Source: Bacillota bacterium (GTDB lineage Bacteria > Bacillota > Clostridia > Eubacteriales > Eubacteriaceae). From it: a stretch of DNA of 64,000 bases. Position numbers and translations under genes: made by a program. Within the stretch, counting starts at the first letter, position 1. Each line of letters begins with the position of its first letter. The stretch covers positions 47,168 through 111,167 of the forward strand of contig JAHIQT010000189.1 in assembly GCA_018903255.1 (NCBI GenBank). The letters are read 5' to 3'. The notes beneath the pieces are model-generated. The model worked only from the letters and a program-made list of their open reading frames with translations. It ran no database searches and was not told the origin of the DNA. Of this stretch, positions 21,171 to 31,435 are shown one piece after another.

Positions 21171-22091
21171 ATGAAGAAAAAAGGAATTATTTTATGTGTT
21201 GTGATCGGGGTAGCCCTATTAGTAGGCGGGGGTGCCTATGTTTATGCCAATTCCAAGCCTACTCCGGAGATTGCTGTAAAAACCGCCCCGCTGGCAAAGG
21301 CAAATCTGCAAAACACGATTTCTGCCACTGGCGTGATCGAAAGCTATACAACCGTCAAAATCAGCGATAATAGCAATGACAAAATCGAAAAACTTTATGT
21401 TTCGGTTGGTCAATGGGTCGATAAAGACGATTGGTTATGTCAGCTCTACAATAAAGCTGATGACAGCTACAGCTACGTCAAGGCTACTACTAGCGGAACC
21501 ATCACGGCGATGAACGCCGTTAAAGGCAACCTTGCTAGTGGCGAACTTTTTACCATTGAGGACACCAACGACCTTAAGGTTCGGGGCAAGATTAAGGAAG
21601 CAGACCTCAATCATATTCACAAAAACATGCCGGTGTTAGTTAAATCCGATGCCACCGGAGATCAGGTATTCCCCGGCAACCTGACTAAAATCGCCCCAAC
21701 GGCCATCAAAAACGAAACCACCACTGCCAATTCAGCAGCAACCAAGGCTGAATTCGAGGTTGAAATTGATCTGCCCGCCGATACCACCGGATTAAAAATC
21801 GGGATGACCAGTCGCTTAAACATTGTCAGCGAAGAACGTAATGATGTTTTCTGTGTTCCCTATGAGGCGCTGGTAATCGATGATTCCGGTCAATCCTGTA
21901 TTTATCTTGCCAAAGAAAATCCTGTCGAGCAAGGCTCCTTCACAGTCGAATCGATTCCGGTAACCACGGGTCTGGAAACCGATTCATTAATCGAAATCGC
22001 CGGTGATCAGCTCAGTGTCGGAATGGCAATCGTCGTCCAGCCTCAAACTGTTGTGCCGGGAATGGCTGTTGCTGTCGAAGCGGGGGTATAA
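21171..22091 (+). CDS. Efflux periplasmic adaptor subunit (MacA/HlyD family)
   Basis: N-terminal TM, lipoyl/biotinyl-like domains, followed by MacB-like genes. Confidence 0.85.
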   Translation: MKKKGIILCVVIGVALLVGGGAYVYANSKPTPEIAVKTAPLAKANLQNTISATGVIESYTTVKISDNSNDKIEKLYVSVGQWVDKDDWLCQLYNKADDSYSYVKATTSGTITAMNAVKGNLASGELFTIEDTNDLKVRGKIKEADLNHIHKNMPVLVKSDATGDQVFPGNLTKIAPTAIKNETTTANSAATKAEFEVEIDLPADTTGLKIGMTSRLNIVSEERNDVFCVPYEALVIDDSGQSCIYLAKENPVEQGSFTVESIPVTTGLETDSLIEIAGDQLSVGMAIVVQPQTVVPGMAVAVEAGV

Positions 22092-22823
22092 ATGATGCGA
22101 AATAAAATTATTGAAATGCGGGGGATCGTCAAATCCTATTATCTGGGAACCCCCAATGAACTGGAAATTCTCCATGGTATCGATCTGGATGTTTATGAAG
22201 GTGAGTTTTTATCGATTGTCGGTGCCTCCGGTTCCGGCAAATCGACCCTGATGAATATCCTGGGTGCCTTGGATCGCCCCACCAAGGGGCAATATTATTT
22301 GGATCATTTGCCGATGGAAAATGTCCGCGACGATGGGCTATCAAAAATCCGCAATAAGAAAATCGGCTTTGTCTTCCAGACCTTTAATCTGATTCCCCGT
22401 TCGACCGCCTTAAAAAACGTCGCCCTGCCGATGCTTTATGGCGGCATCCCCCGCAGCGAACGATCGCGACGAGCCGCTGAACTCCTCCAACTGGTGGAAA
22501 TGAGCGGCCGTTCCCATCATCGTCCCAATGAATTATCGGGCGGACAAAAACAACGGGTAGCGATCGCCCGAGCGATGGCTAATGATCCGGCAATTATTCT
22601 GGCCGATGAACCAACTGGGGCACTAGACACCCATACCGGCCGCCTGGTTATGGATATTTTTCATCGACTCCATCAGGAACAGGGTAAAACCATTATTCTG
22701 ATTACCCATAATGCCGAATTGGCTCAAGAAACAGAACGAACCATCCGACTTCGGGATGGTCCCATTGTCGATAACCGCAAGAATCGCCAATATCAATTGG
22801 AGGGCTACTATGAATCTGTTTGA
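22092..22823 (+). CDS. ABC transporter ATPase (MacB/LolD type)
   Basis: [40 protein letters not shown]. Confidence 0.93.
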   Translation: MMRNKIIEMRGIVKSYYLGTPNELEILHGIDLDVYEGEFLSIVGASGSGKSTLMNILGALDRPTKGQYYLDHLPMENVRDDGLSKIRNKKIGFVFQTFNLIPRSTALKNVALPMLYGGIPRSERSRRAAELLQLVEMSGRSHHRPNELSGGQKQRVAIARAMANDPAIILADEPTGALDTHTGRLVMDIFHRLHQEQGKTIILITHNAELAQETERTIRLRDGPIVDNRKNRQYQLEGYYESV

Positions 22824-24060
22824 AAATATCCGCCTGGCCCTGGAGGGCTTGCGCGCCAATAAGATGCGGGCGCTGTTAACAATGCTGGGTATTATCATCG
22901 GGATTTCCTCGGTGATGGCGATCTCTACCCTCGGTTCGGCGATGACTGGCTCGGTCTCAAAAACGATGGACAAAATCGGCGGCAAAAATATTATGGTCTA
23001 CGTGAGTGCTAAGAACTACGAGGTGGCCTCGGCATTTCAAGACGATGACTATGTGACCCCGGAAGAATTGGAAAACTTTAAATCAACCTATGCTGACGAG
23101 GTTAAAGCGATTAGTACCTCCAGTCCGTTAGGCGCCGGCCAGCTCAGCAAAGGTTATATTCACCGGGACGTCACCCTCACCGGGGTCAACCCCGACTATG
23201 GCATGGTTAATAATATCAACCTGGTCCAGGGACGCTTTATCACCCCCCGCGATATTCAAGGTGACCGTCGTGTCGTCATCATCGATACGAGCATCCGCAA
23301 CAGCCTGGTTGGGGTTCATGGCGATGCTTTGGGGATGGAAATTCAAGTCGATACCCAGAATACCGATGAAACCTATACCGTCATTGGGGTTTATGAAAAG
23401 CTGGTCATTGATAATCCGCTTTTTTATATGGGTGACGAAAGCCGGATCGAATGTTTTATTCCGATTTCAACCGCGATGGCTTTAAACAGCGAAACAGCCA
23501 CTGTTTCCGGATACACGAATTTTACCATCATGGCGACCTCCGGCACCGACTCAGCCGCCTTTTCTCAGACCAGCAAGGAATATTTTATTAAAACGCTGGC
23601 AAACACGTCTGATTTCACCATCGAGGTTCAAAGTTTAGAAGCGATCGCCAGCGAGGCCACCGGGATGCTTGCCACCTTATCCCTGGGGATCTCGGTGATT
23701 GCCGGAATCTCACTGCTAGTCGGCGGGATTGGGGTAATGAACATCATGCTGGTATCGGTCACTGAGCGAACCAAGGAAATCGGCATCCGTAAGGCTTTAG
23801 GTGCCCGCAATTCGGCGATTCGCAGCCAATTTATTATCGAGGCGATAATCATCTGCCTGATTGGCGGGCTGATCGGCGTAGGACTTGGTTCCGTCCTCGG
23901 AATCATGGGCAGTACCCTGATGAAATTCCCGTCAACGCCGCCCATTGGCCCGATGATCATTGCCCTCTGCTTCTCAATGGTCATTGGGGTCTTCTTTGGC
24001 TTTTATCCGGCCAATAAGGCTGCCAAGCTGGATCCGATTGATGCGCTGAGGTATGAATAA
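22810..24060 (+). CDS. MacB-type ABC transporter permease
   Basis: Start at [31 protein letters not shown] overlapping the ATPase; FtsX domain TERTKEIGIRKALGAR. Confidence 0.9.
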   Translation: MNLFENIRLALEGLRANKMRALLTMLGIIIGISSVMAISTLGSAMTGSVSKTMDKIGGKNIMVYVSAKNYEVASAFQDDDYVTPEELENFKSTYADEVKAISTSSPLGAGQLSKGYIHRDVTLTGVNPDYGMVNNINLVQGRFITPRDIQGDRRVVIIDTSIRNSLVGVHGDALGMEIQVDTQNTDETYTVIGVYEKLVIDNPLFYMGDESRIECFIPISTAMALNSETATVSGYTNFTIMATSGTDSAAFSQTSKEYFIKTLANTSDFTIEVQSLEAIASEATGMLATLSLGISVIAGISLLVGGIGVMNIMLVSVTERTKEIGIRKALGARNSAIRSQFIIEAIIICLIGGLIGVGLGSVLGIMGSTLMKFPSTPPIGPMIIALCFSMVIGVFFGFYPANKAAKLDPIDALRYE

Positions 24061-24096
24061 TACTGTTTTAGCAGCTAATTTACAAAGCTTGTCTCG

Positions 24097-24141
24097 CATA
24101 AAAAAAAGTCCGCAGGCCTAAGCCTGTGGACTTTTTTTATG
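24097..24141. terminator. Bidirectional terminator between convergent genes
   Basis: cataaaaaaaagtccgcaggcctaagcctgtggactttttttatg. Confidence 0.85.
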
Positions 24142-24190
24142 CAAATCCCTACAAAAGGTCTTACCCGTTAAACAGGCTAGACCATCTGAT

Positions 24191-25300
24191 TCACTTAATA
24201 TAGGTAACCGTGGTCGCCAACAGGGGCAGATCGGCGGTCGTAGAATCCTCGGTTTGATTGGCAACGCCAATCTCCCCGGAAACAAGTTTGGCGTAGATAA
24301 CCTGATAATCCTGCTGGGAGAAACTTCTAAAAGTTGAAGTATCCATAGGCAGACCGATTCCATTGTTAGCGGCTGAAAATGTCTGGGTGGTGCCGCCCGC
24401 GAACGCATTGCTGTAGTAATCTTGAATGCCGCTATAAACAGAACTGGTGACCATCTTCATGGCCGAGGTGATCACTGTTTTAGATAGGTCACTCTGATCT
24501 ACATCGACGCCAATGACCTTGGCATTGTCATGCTCCTCAGCGGCATCGATCACGGATTCCACGATGGCGCCGCCACATGTAAAGATTACCTCAGTCCCCT
24601 CTGCATACCAGGCAGCAGCCTGCGCCTGGATTTCCGGAGTGCCAATAAAGGTGCCCGTATAGTTATACTTAATTTCGGTGTCAACTCCCAATTCCTGGGC
24701 AGCTAGATCAGCCCCCTGAACAAATTCATAGCCATAACGAATCACTGCGGGAACGGCCAGTCCACCCATAAAACCAAGTTTGCGGTGACCATCTTTAACC
24801 GCGGCATAGCCAGCCAGGAATCCGGCCTGTTCCTCCTGATAGAGAATTGACAAGACGTTTTCCCCAGTTTTTGAAACCGTATTTGCTGCATCGTGGGGTT
24901 CACCATCGACCAGAATAAAGGCAACATCAGGGTAGCGATCCTGGGCAATAAAAACCGCGGTTGCAAATAAATAGCCGGGACAAACAACTAATTTAGCACC
25001 CTTTGCGATGGCTTGATCGATGCTTTCAACATAGGAATCGGTGGTGCCTTCTTCCGGCTCGTAGTAGGCATAGGTTACTCCGTTTTCTTTGGCATATTGT
25101 TGAACCCCCTGCCAGGCCGCCTGATTAAAAGATCGATCGTCAATGTGGCCAAGATCGGTAATCAAGGCGAGTTCAATTTTTTCTGAAGACTCTGCTGACG
25201 AGCTTACCCCGGTGTCTTTTGGTGCTGTACAGCCCAGGACACTAACCAATATCATACCGATCCCGAGAATTACCCCAATTGTTTTTTTCTTATTCTTCAT
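24191..25300 (-). CDS. BMP family lipoprotein (PnrA/Med-like substrate-binding protein)
   Basis: Lipobox VLGC; ALITDLGHIDDRSFNQAAWQGV. Confidence 0.85.
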   Translation of the reverse strand: MKNKKKTIGVILGIGMILVSVLGCTAPKDTGVSSSAESSEKIELALITDLGHIDDRSFNQAAWQGVQQYAKENGVTYAYYEPEEGTTDSYVESIDQAIAKGAKLVVCPGYLFATAVFIAQDRYPDVAFILVDGEPHDAANTVSKTGENVLSILYQEEQAGFLAGYAAVKDGHRKLGFMGGLAVPAVIRYGYEFVQGADLAAQELGVDTEIKYNYTGTFIGTPEIQAQAAAWYAEGTEVIFTCGGAIVESVIDAAEEHDNAKVIGVDVDQSDLSKTVITSAMKMVTSSVYSGIQDYYSNAFAGGTTQTFSAANNGIGLPMDTSTFRSFSQQDYQVIYAKLVSGEIGVANQTEDSTTADLPLLATTVTYIK

Positions 25301-25567
25301 TTGCTACTCCTTTTCTGAATCATTTTTTTTCAGCCTTGGCTATCCCGATCTCCTAGTCGATCACCCTTTAGCCGCGATCGTTTCTTCCACTGTTTTCTTA
25401 ACATTTGAACCTAAAACCATATTATCAGTCGTTTACCTTGAAGTCCACTTTTTATGATGGGACTTTCGTCTGTCATGTTTGCAAACTTTTATATTTTATT
25501 TCTATGATCTGGGGATGTTACATCGTTTAATAAGTTAGTACACACCGGTCGCTTTCAATCACCGATG

Positions 25568-26260
25568 CTATCTTTTTTTCCGTCTCATACAGCGAATCCG
25601 CACCTTCATCTCCGGATTTACCTGCCGCGATTCGGTGATTTTCTGCAAGGCTTTATTGTAGGTAAAATCATCCAGATTGTTGGCCTTGAGATAAATCATG
25701 GTCATTTCCGGAAAAACCGTAAAACTGCTGGTAATCGCCCAGGCAACCGCCATCTTCACATAATAGTTGTCGCAGTCAATGGCATTGAAATTTCGAAACA
25801 TCGGCTCCAGATAAAGATCTTCAACAAAATAAGCAATAAACATCACCACCCCAAAACGGATCTCGTAAACTTCATTGGATTGGAGGTATGGTTGTAAAAA
25901 CAGCCAGACCTCCTCTTTATGCTTTTTTGTGAATTTCAGGCCAGTACAGAAGCTGTCGCAGATTGACCAGTTGTCAATCTTTGGGATAAAGGCTTTGATC
26001 AGTGCCAGCCGTTCAGCCAGTTCGACATCGATATAACCAATTACCATCCCCTGTAATAGCGTTTCCTCAAAGCTATCATCCCGGGCAGTTTCCAGATAGG
26101 ATCGCCAGTCTCCTTTGGCAATGCTTTTGCCGATCTTCCGAAGCGCTGGCAGGCGCACCCCCAGCATCGTATCAGCTCCAGGAATTAATCCACTGGAAAA
26201 TTTCCGGTATTTTTCATCGGCTAAGGCCAACAGCTCAGCTCTTAAAACTTTTTGATCCAT
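25568..26260 (-). CDS. DNA alkylation repair protein (AlkD-like)
   Basis: MLGVRLPALRKIGKSIAKGDWRSYL; NWSICDSFCTGLKF HEAT-like protein. Confidence 0.8.
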   Translation of the reverse strand: MDQKVLRAELLALADEKYRKFSSGLIPGADTMLGVRLPALRKIGKSIAKGDWRSYLETARDDSFEETLLQGMVIGYIDVELAERLALIKAFIPKIDNWSICDSFCTGLKFTKKHKEEVWLFLQPYLQSNEVYEIRFGVVMFIAYFVEDLYLEPMFRNFNAIDCDNYYVKMAVAWAITSSFTVFPEMTMIYLKANNLDDFTYNKALQKITESRQVNPEMKVRIRCMRRKKR

Positions 26261-26292
26261 CTCTATTTCCCCCTGTTATTTCAGATAAAACA

Positions 26293-26338
26293 AAAGCCCC
26301 TTTGGGCAGCAATCATGATTGCCGCCCAAAAGGGGCTC
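26293..26338 (-). terminator. Terminator at the end of the cob operon
   Basis: Long inverted repeat agcccctttgggc...gcccaaaaggggct. Confidence 0.75.
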
Positions 26339-26348
26339 TTGCTGTCAG

Positions 26349-26903
26349 TTATTTTAATTTCAACGGTAAGCCGGCAACCAGCAGATAGGCTTCATCGGCC
26401 CGGCCGGCAACCAGTTGATTCATTCGGCCGGCGATGTCCCGGAAATAGCTGCCCAGCTTATAGGCCGGCACCAGACCCAGACCGACCTCGTTAGAGACCA
26501 CAATCAGGGTTTTATCCTGACAGACGTCCAGCAGTTTTTCCACTTCGATCTTTATGGCGGTTTCGATTTCGGCGACCTTATCCATCTCGCAAGTGTCGTA
26601 ATCGACCGGAAAATCGAGCATATTATTGGTGGTCATTACTGTCAGGCAGTCAAACAAAACAATCTCAGCTTGCTCAAAAATGGGATTGTCTATCATTGTC
26701 TGAAAATCCTTATATTGTTCAATGGTTCCCCATTGCTCGGGTCGCTGCGCCTGATGTTTGGCGATCCGGTCTTTCATGCCATCATCAAAGGCGATCGCCG
26801 TAGCAATATAAGCCACTGGCTTGCCCGCTTCTCGGGCTATATTTTCGGCGTAGCTACTCTTGCCGCTGCGGGCGCCGCCGGTAACAAATATTAAGTGACC
26901 CAT
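26349..26903 (-). CDS. cobU: Adenosylcobinamide kinase / adenosylcobinamide-phosphate guanylyltransferase
   Basis: FVTGGARSGKSSYAE; VSNEVGLGLVPAYKLGSYFRDIAGRMNQ. Confidence 0.95.
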   Translation of the reverse strand: MGHLIFVTGGARSGKSSYAENIAREAGKPVAYIATAIAFDDGMKDRIAKHQAQRPEQWGTIEQYKDFQTMIDNPIFEQAEIVLFDCLTVMTTNNMLDFPVDYDTCEMDKVAEIETAIKIEVEKLLDVCQDKTLIVVSNEVGLGLVPAYKLGSYFRDIAGRMNQLVAGRADEAYLLVAGLPLKLK

Positions 26904-26905
26904 TA

Positions 26906-27949
26906 CTAATTCCTCCAGTTTTTAAGAAAAGTCAACAGCTTGGTATTATCTGCTTCTTGTTTAATGGCAATCCGAAAATATGAATCGTCCAGGCCGATAA
27001 AATCTTCACACGTTCGCAAGGACATGCCCTCTTTTTCAAGGGCAATCTGCAGCTCTGCGACGGTTCCCTTTAACAGCCGACAAAGATGAAAGTCAGCACC
27101 ACTGGGGTAAACCTTAAGCGTTCTAATCTGGCTTAAGGCGTTAAAGACCCGCTGACCTTCCCCCTGAATATAGCTTTTAGTCTGTTTGGCATAATCTTTT
27201 TCATCATAGACCCCGGCGGCCGCGATCAAAGCCAGGGCATTAACCGTCCAAGGCTCCTTAAAGCCTTCCATTTTCTTGATAATCCCAGCAAGACCGACCC
27301 CATAGCCAATCCGCAGCCCCGGCAGGGCATAGAATTTAGTCAGCGATTTTAAGATAAAGACCGCTTGTTTCGCTTCTTTGACCAATGAGAGGCTACCGCT
27401 TTCGTCAGAAAAATCGATGAAGGATTCATCCAGAAACCAATTGATTTCGGGTGCCGAAGGGGCTATCATTTGTCTGATAAAGTCACTTCCATAAAGCCGC
27501 CCGGTCGGATTATTGGGGTTGCATAAAAATACTGCCTGGGGCTTTTCGTTTTTGATGACCGCCGTTAATGCTTCGGGGTTAATGGTAAAATTATCTTGCT
27601 CGGTTAAGACATGGTGAACCACATCCCAGCCATAAAGCTTTAAGGCGCGTTCATATTCATTAAAGGTCGGTTGAACAATCAGTGCCTTCCCCGGCCCCAT
27701 GCTTCTGGCAAAAAGATAGATCAGCTCGATCGCGCCATTGCCGAGAATGATATTTTCCGGCTGCACCGCCAGATCATCGGCAATCTTGCCAATCGCTGAA
27801 AGGCCGGTGATCTCTGGATATTTGACCAACGCATCAATGCCAGCGATCAGTTTTTCCCGGATTCCCGCAGGAATTCCCAAGGGATTAATATTGACGCTGA
27901 AATCCAGCATTTTTTTGTTTTCGCCCAGATACCCGCCGTGTTTATTCAT
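26906..27949 (-). CDS. cobD: Threonine-phosphate decarboxylase (aminotransferase fold)
   Basis: HGGYLGENKKMLDFSVNINPLG; CNPNNPTG; SLTKFYALPGLRIGY. Confidence 0.9.
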   Translation of the reverse strand: MNKHGGYLGENKKMLDFSVNINPLGIPAGIREKLIAGIDALVKYPEITGLSAIGKIADDLAVQPENIILGNGAIELIYLFARSMGPGKALIVQPTFNEYERALKLYGWDVVHHVLTEQDNFTINPEALTAVIKNEKPQAVFLCNPNNPTGRLYGSDFIRQMIAPSAPEINWFLDESFIDFSDESGSLSLVKEAKQAVFILKSLTKFYALPGLRIGYGVGLAGIIKKMEGFKEPWTVNALALIAAAGVYDEKDYAKQTKSYIQGEGQRVFNALSQIRTLKVYPSGADFHLCRLLKGTVAELQIALEKEGMSLRTCEDFIGLDDSYFRIAIKQEADNTKLLTFLKNWRN

Positions 27950-28010
27950 CTTGATACTCCAATTATTTCAGATTCTTTTATCTATTTTTTTACTCAAGTA
28001 AAATGATTGC

Positions 28011-28101
28011 AAATTCACTTAGTCAAATTCACTTATTTAAATTCACTTCGTGCAAACTCACTTAGTAGTTTAAATTCACTTCGTGCAAACTCACTTAGTA
28101 G
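28011..28101. repeat. Iteron-like repeats: six copies of AAA(T/C)TCACTT, including a perfect 33-bp tandem duplication
   Basis: Motif starts at 28011, 28025, 28039, 28054, 28072, 28087; tttaaattcacttcgtgcaaactcacttagtag at 28036-28068 and 28069-28101. Confidence 0.9.
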
Positions 28102-28124
28102 AAATTCAATGATTTTCCAGTTAC

Positions 28125-29138
28125 CTAAACCGAATAAATGATCACTGCCATGATGGTCGCAAAAATCATCAGGACAACCTCGCTGCCATACATGATGGTA
28201 ATGGTTTCGCGAATATCCAATATTTCCAGCGGGGTTTTGGCATCGCCAATGGTGGGTTTTTCGAGCGTTTCACCAAAATACTGGTTGGTTCCGCCCAGTT
28301 GTATGCCTAAAAGCCCCGCTACCACTGATTCTGGATGGGCCGAGTTAGGACTCTTGTGGTTGAGACGATCCCGCTTGAAAATGCGACAGCCATCATTAAA
28401 GGTATATCCCAAAAACATCCCGCCAACCAGCATAAAGATACTTCCGACTCTGGCCGGAATAAAATTGATCAGATCGTCAAATTTTGCCGAGGCATAGCCA
28501 AAGTCCTTATAAGGCTCCTGAACATATCCGACCATCGAATCGAGGGTATTGGTTGCTTTATAAAGCATTACCAACATCACTGGATTAAGCCAGGGCACTG
28601 GCATCAAGGCTCCCAGCAACAGATAGAAAATCGGTGCTAAAACCCCATCAATGGTATTTTCGGCAGTGGTCTCCACCGTTGCCCGGATAATTTCTTTTTC
28701 CTTTAGTTGTGAGGTATCTCGGCCGACAAGATAACCCACTTGAACCCGGGAAACTTCAATATCACCACTCATTAAGGCGGTCATCACTTTACGCACTTCA
28801 ATAGCCAGTGTTTTAGCCGCCAGCGCAGTAACAATCAAGTAAAGATTAAAGCCGATGTAGAGATAAATGTTAATGCTGTAAAGCAGCCATTGCAGACCAA
28901 AGACAATCGCTCCGGTCAGACCCAGCACTAAAAACAACAGTAAAAAACCTTTGGCTCTTTTGTGCTTGCCGCGATTCAATTTTTTATTTAAAAAGCCGAT
29001 CGTTTTGCCCATCGCGATAATCGGATGCGGCAGCCAGGCAGGATCCCCGATCAGCCAATCCAGCAACACACCGATCATTATCAGTAAAAACCAAAAACCT
29101 CCCCCTAAACCCAGGGGAAGTCCTTCAATTAAATTCAC
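28125..29138 (-). CDS. cbiB: Adenosylcobinamide-phosphate synthase
   Basis: LLDWLIGDPAWLPHPIIAMGKTI; VETTAENTIDGVLAP. Confidence 0.95.
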   Translation of the reverse strand: MNLIEGLPLGLGGGFWFLLIMIGVLLDWLIGDPAWLPHPIIAMGKTIGFLNKKLNRGKHKRAKGFLLLFLVLGLTGAIVFGLQWLLYSINIYLYIGFNLYLIVTALAAKTLAIEVRKVMTALMSGDIEVSRVQVGYLVGRDTSQLKEKEIIRATVETTAENTIDGVLAPIFYLLLGALMPVPWLNPVMLVMLYKATNTLDSMVGYVQEPYKDFGYASAKFDDLINFIPARVGSIFMLVGGMFLGYTFNDGCRIFKRDRLNHKSPNSAHPESVVAGLLGIQLGGTNQYFGETLEKPTIGDAKTPLEILDIRETITIMYGSEVVLMIFATIMAVIIYSV

Positions 29139-30637
29139 TTTTTAATTTCTCCAATAATTTCCATTATTTTTTTCATATCCAGATTCGCTTCGACGGTCTC
29201 TGCCAGCAGATCATATTGCTCTTCTTTAAAGGCTTTAAAATCAAAGGCTGCCGGACCGGCTTCTAAATTCTTTTTGAGGCGCAGGGCTTCAATGATTTTT
29301 TCCCGTAAGCCATCGTTGTCAAAGATACCATGGAGGTAGGTTCCCATCACAGTGCCATCTTCGGCAATCACCCCATCGATAGTACCATCTTCGAGTATTG
29401 CAAAGGGTTTGGCCTGATCGAGGGCTTCGCTGATGCCCATATGGATTTCGTAGCCTTCGACGTCCATGTCAGCCAGCTCCATCCCCATGAAGTTACCCTG
29501 AATCTTACCGGCTGTCCGAACCGTACGTTTCTCTTCTTCAATGGTTGTGACAATGTTTAAAAGCCCCAAACCGGCAATGCTGCCCTTGGTTGATTCGACC
29601 TGGAAGGGATCACGAATTTCTTTGCCAAGCAGTTGATAACCGCCGCAGATTCCCACGATTGGCACCCCACAATCATGAAGCCGGTGGATTTCATCGCCCA
29701 TCTTGTTATTGATCACATGACAGGTGTCATCAATGGTGTTTTTACTGCCGGGGATTACTAAAAGATCCGGGTTGGCCAGTTGCAGGTCGCGCTGGTTGCG
29801 GTAGTATTCCACCTTCACATCAGGGTGCATTTCAAAGGCGGTGCAATCGGTAAAGTTAGAAAGATGAGGTAAATAGACCACCCCAATCGTGATCAGGCCT
29901 TCGGAATTATTATCAAACCGTTCACTGACGCTATCTTCATCATCAATAACAAAGCGTTTGTAGGGGATCACGCCGATACAGGGTACCTTGACCAGTTCTT
30001 CGATCATTTTGATGCCCGGCTTTAGCAGCTCCACATCACCACGGAATTTATTGATGATAAAGCCTTTTATCCGAGCCCGTTCCTCGGCCTGCAATAACAT
30101 AATTGTGCCATAAATCGAGGCAAAAACACCGCCCTTGTCGATATCGCCAATCAGTACCACCGGGGTATCGACCAATTCTGCCAGTCCCATGTTGACAATG
30201 TCATTGTCTCGCAGATTGATTTCGGCCGGACTTCCGGCTCCTTCAATTACAATGACATCTTTTCCCTCAGCCAGTGCGTCATAGGCTGAAACGACGATCT
30301 CGACCAGCTTGGGTTTATGGGCATGATAATCCATGGCGTCCATATTGAATGCTGCCTTTCCCATCAGAATAACCTGACAGCCAACGTCAGAGTTTGGTTT
30401 AAGCAAGACCGGGTTCATTTCCACCTGGGGCTCGATTCGGGCGCATTCGGCCTGAACCACCTGGGCGCGGCCCATTTCTTTGCCATCATTGGTAATAAAC
30501 GAATTGAGTGCCATATTCTGGGATTTATAGGGTGCTACCTGATAACCGTGGTTATTAAGTATCCGGCACATGGCAGCAGTGATCAGACTTTTTCCTACTG
30601 ATGACCCAGTACCCATAAACATAATATTTTTCGCCAT
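29135..30637 (-). CDS. cbiP: Cobyric acid synthase
   Basis: MFMGTGSSVGKSLITAAMCRI; FKSQNMALNS-type motif; IVGICGGYQLLG amidotransferase. Confidence 0.95.
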   Translation of the reverse strand: MAKNIMFMGTGSSVGKSLITAAMCRILNNHGYQVAPYKSQNMALNSFITNDGKEMGRAQVVQAECARIEPQVEMNPVLLKPNSDVGCQVILMGKAAFNMDAMDYHAHKPKLVEIVVSAYDALAEGKDVIVIEGAGSPAEINLRDNDIVNMGLAELVDTPVVLIGDIDKGGVFASIYGTIMLLQAEERARIKGFIINKFRGDVELLKPGIKMIEELVKVPCIGVIPYKRFVIDDEDSVSERFDNNSEGLITIGVVYLPHLSNFTDCTAFEMHPDVKVEYYRNQRDLQLANPDLLVIPGSKNTIDDTCHVINNKMGDEIHRLHDCGVPIVGICGGYQLLGKEIRDPFQVESTKGSIAGLGLLNIVTTIEEEKRTVRTAGKIQGNFMGMELADMDVEGYEIHMGISEALDQAKPFAILEDGTIDGVIAEDGTVMGTYLHGIFDNDGLREKIIEALRLKKNLEAGPAAFDFKAFKEEQYDLLAETVEANLDMKKIMEIIGEIKK

Positions 30638-30670
30638 GTCTTCTCCTTTATTTCTTCCAAAACCTAAATT

Positions 30671-31435
30671 TTAATGGTTTTTCAATGCACAGACGACCGC
30701 GTCTTCGACGGTCGAAATGACCCGGGGGTAAGCTAGCAGGGGTCGGCGGATGAATAATATTTTTGCATCAACCAGTCGGGCGGCTTCAACCTTTTCAGGG
30801 ATCCCGCCAACATCGCCGCTATCTTTGGTAACTACAAAACCGATCTGGTATTCTTTCATCGTAGCGACATTCATTTCCACCGAGAACGGGCCTTGCAGTG
30901 CCAGGATATGGCGGGCTTTATAGCCCAGGTTTTCGCATTTTTTTAGAACCCCGACGGTCGGTAAAACCCGGATATAGGTGCGGTCTTTGGGTAGTCCTTC
31001 AAAGGCTTCCAGTTGCCGGCTGCCGGTCGTCAATAAAATATTCTTGTCACTATTGCCCATTGCACCGATTAAATAATCGCGGGCTTCTTCATAAGTGTTA
31101 TAGACCATAATATCGCTTCCATCATCAATATTCGAAGGTCTTTCGAGACGGATATAATCGATATTCATGGCCTCGCAGGCCCAAATGGCGTTTTCGGAAA
31201 TTTCCCGGGCATAGGGATGGGTGGCATCAATACAGAGATTGATATTGTAAATAGTGATCGTTTCTCGTAGCGTGCCGGCATCCAATTGTCCTGAAATCTT
31301 AGTCAGAAGCGGGTTTTCTGCGATCTGATCGGTGGCAATATTCGTTAGCGACGAATAACAGACTGCTTTTCCTTCTTCAAGCAGCAATTCGGTTAATAAG
31401 CGGCTATCGAGGGTTCCTCCCAGTACCAGAATCAC
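30671..31435 (-). CDS. cbiJ: Precorrin-6A/cobalt-precorrin-6A reductase
   Basis: ILVLGGTLDSRLL; DATHPYAREISENA; TKDSGDVGGIPEKVEAA. Confidence 0.9.
   Translation of the reverse strand: MILVLGGTLDSRLLTELLLEEGKAVCYSSLTNIATDQIAENPLLTKISGQLDAGTLRETITIYNINLCIDATHPYAREISENAIWACEAMNIDYIRLERPSNIDDGSDIMVYNTYEEARDYLIGAMGNSDKNILLTTGSRQLEAFEGLPKDRTYIRVLPTVGVLKKCENLGYKARHILALQGPFSVEMNVATMKEYQIGFVVTKDSGDVGGIPEKVEAARLVDAKILFIRRPLLAYPRVISTVEDAVVCALKNH

Noticed and set aside
26415-26894. 159-aa plus-strand ORF opposite cobU (and similar antisense ORFs such as 9803-10159, 38359-38799, 39595-40029, 55840-56304)
   Set aside because: Shadow ORFs of well-recognised conserved genes, with no family motifs
28011-28101. 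CRISPR array
   Set aside because: Repeat unit is only about 10 bp with tiny spacers, and the 33-bp unit occurs just twice with no spacer; no cas genes anywhere in the window
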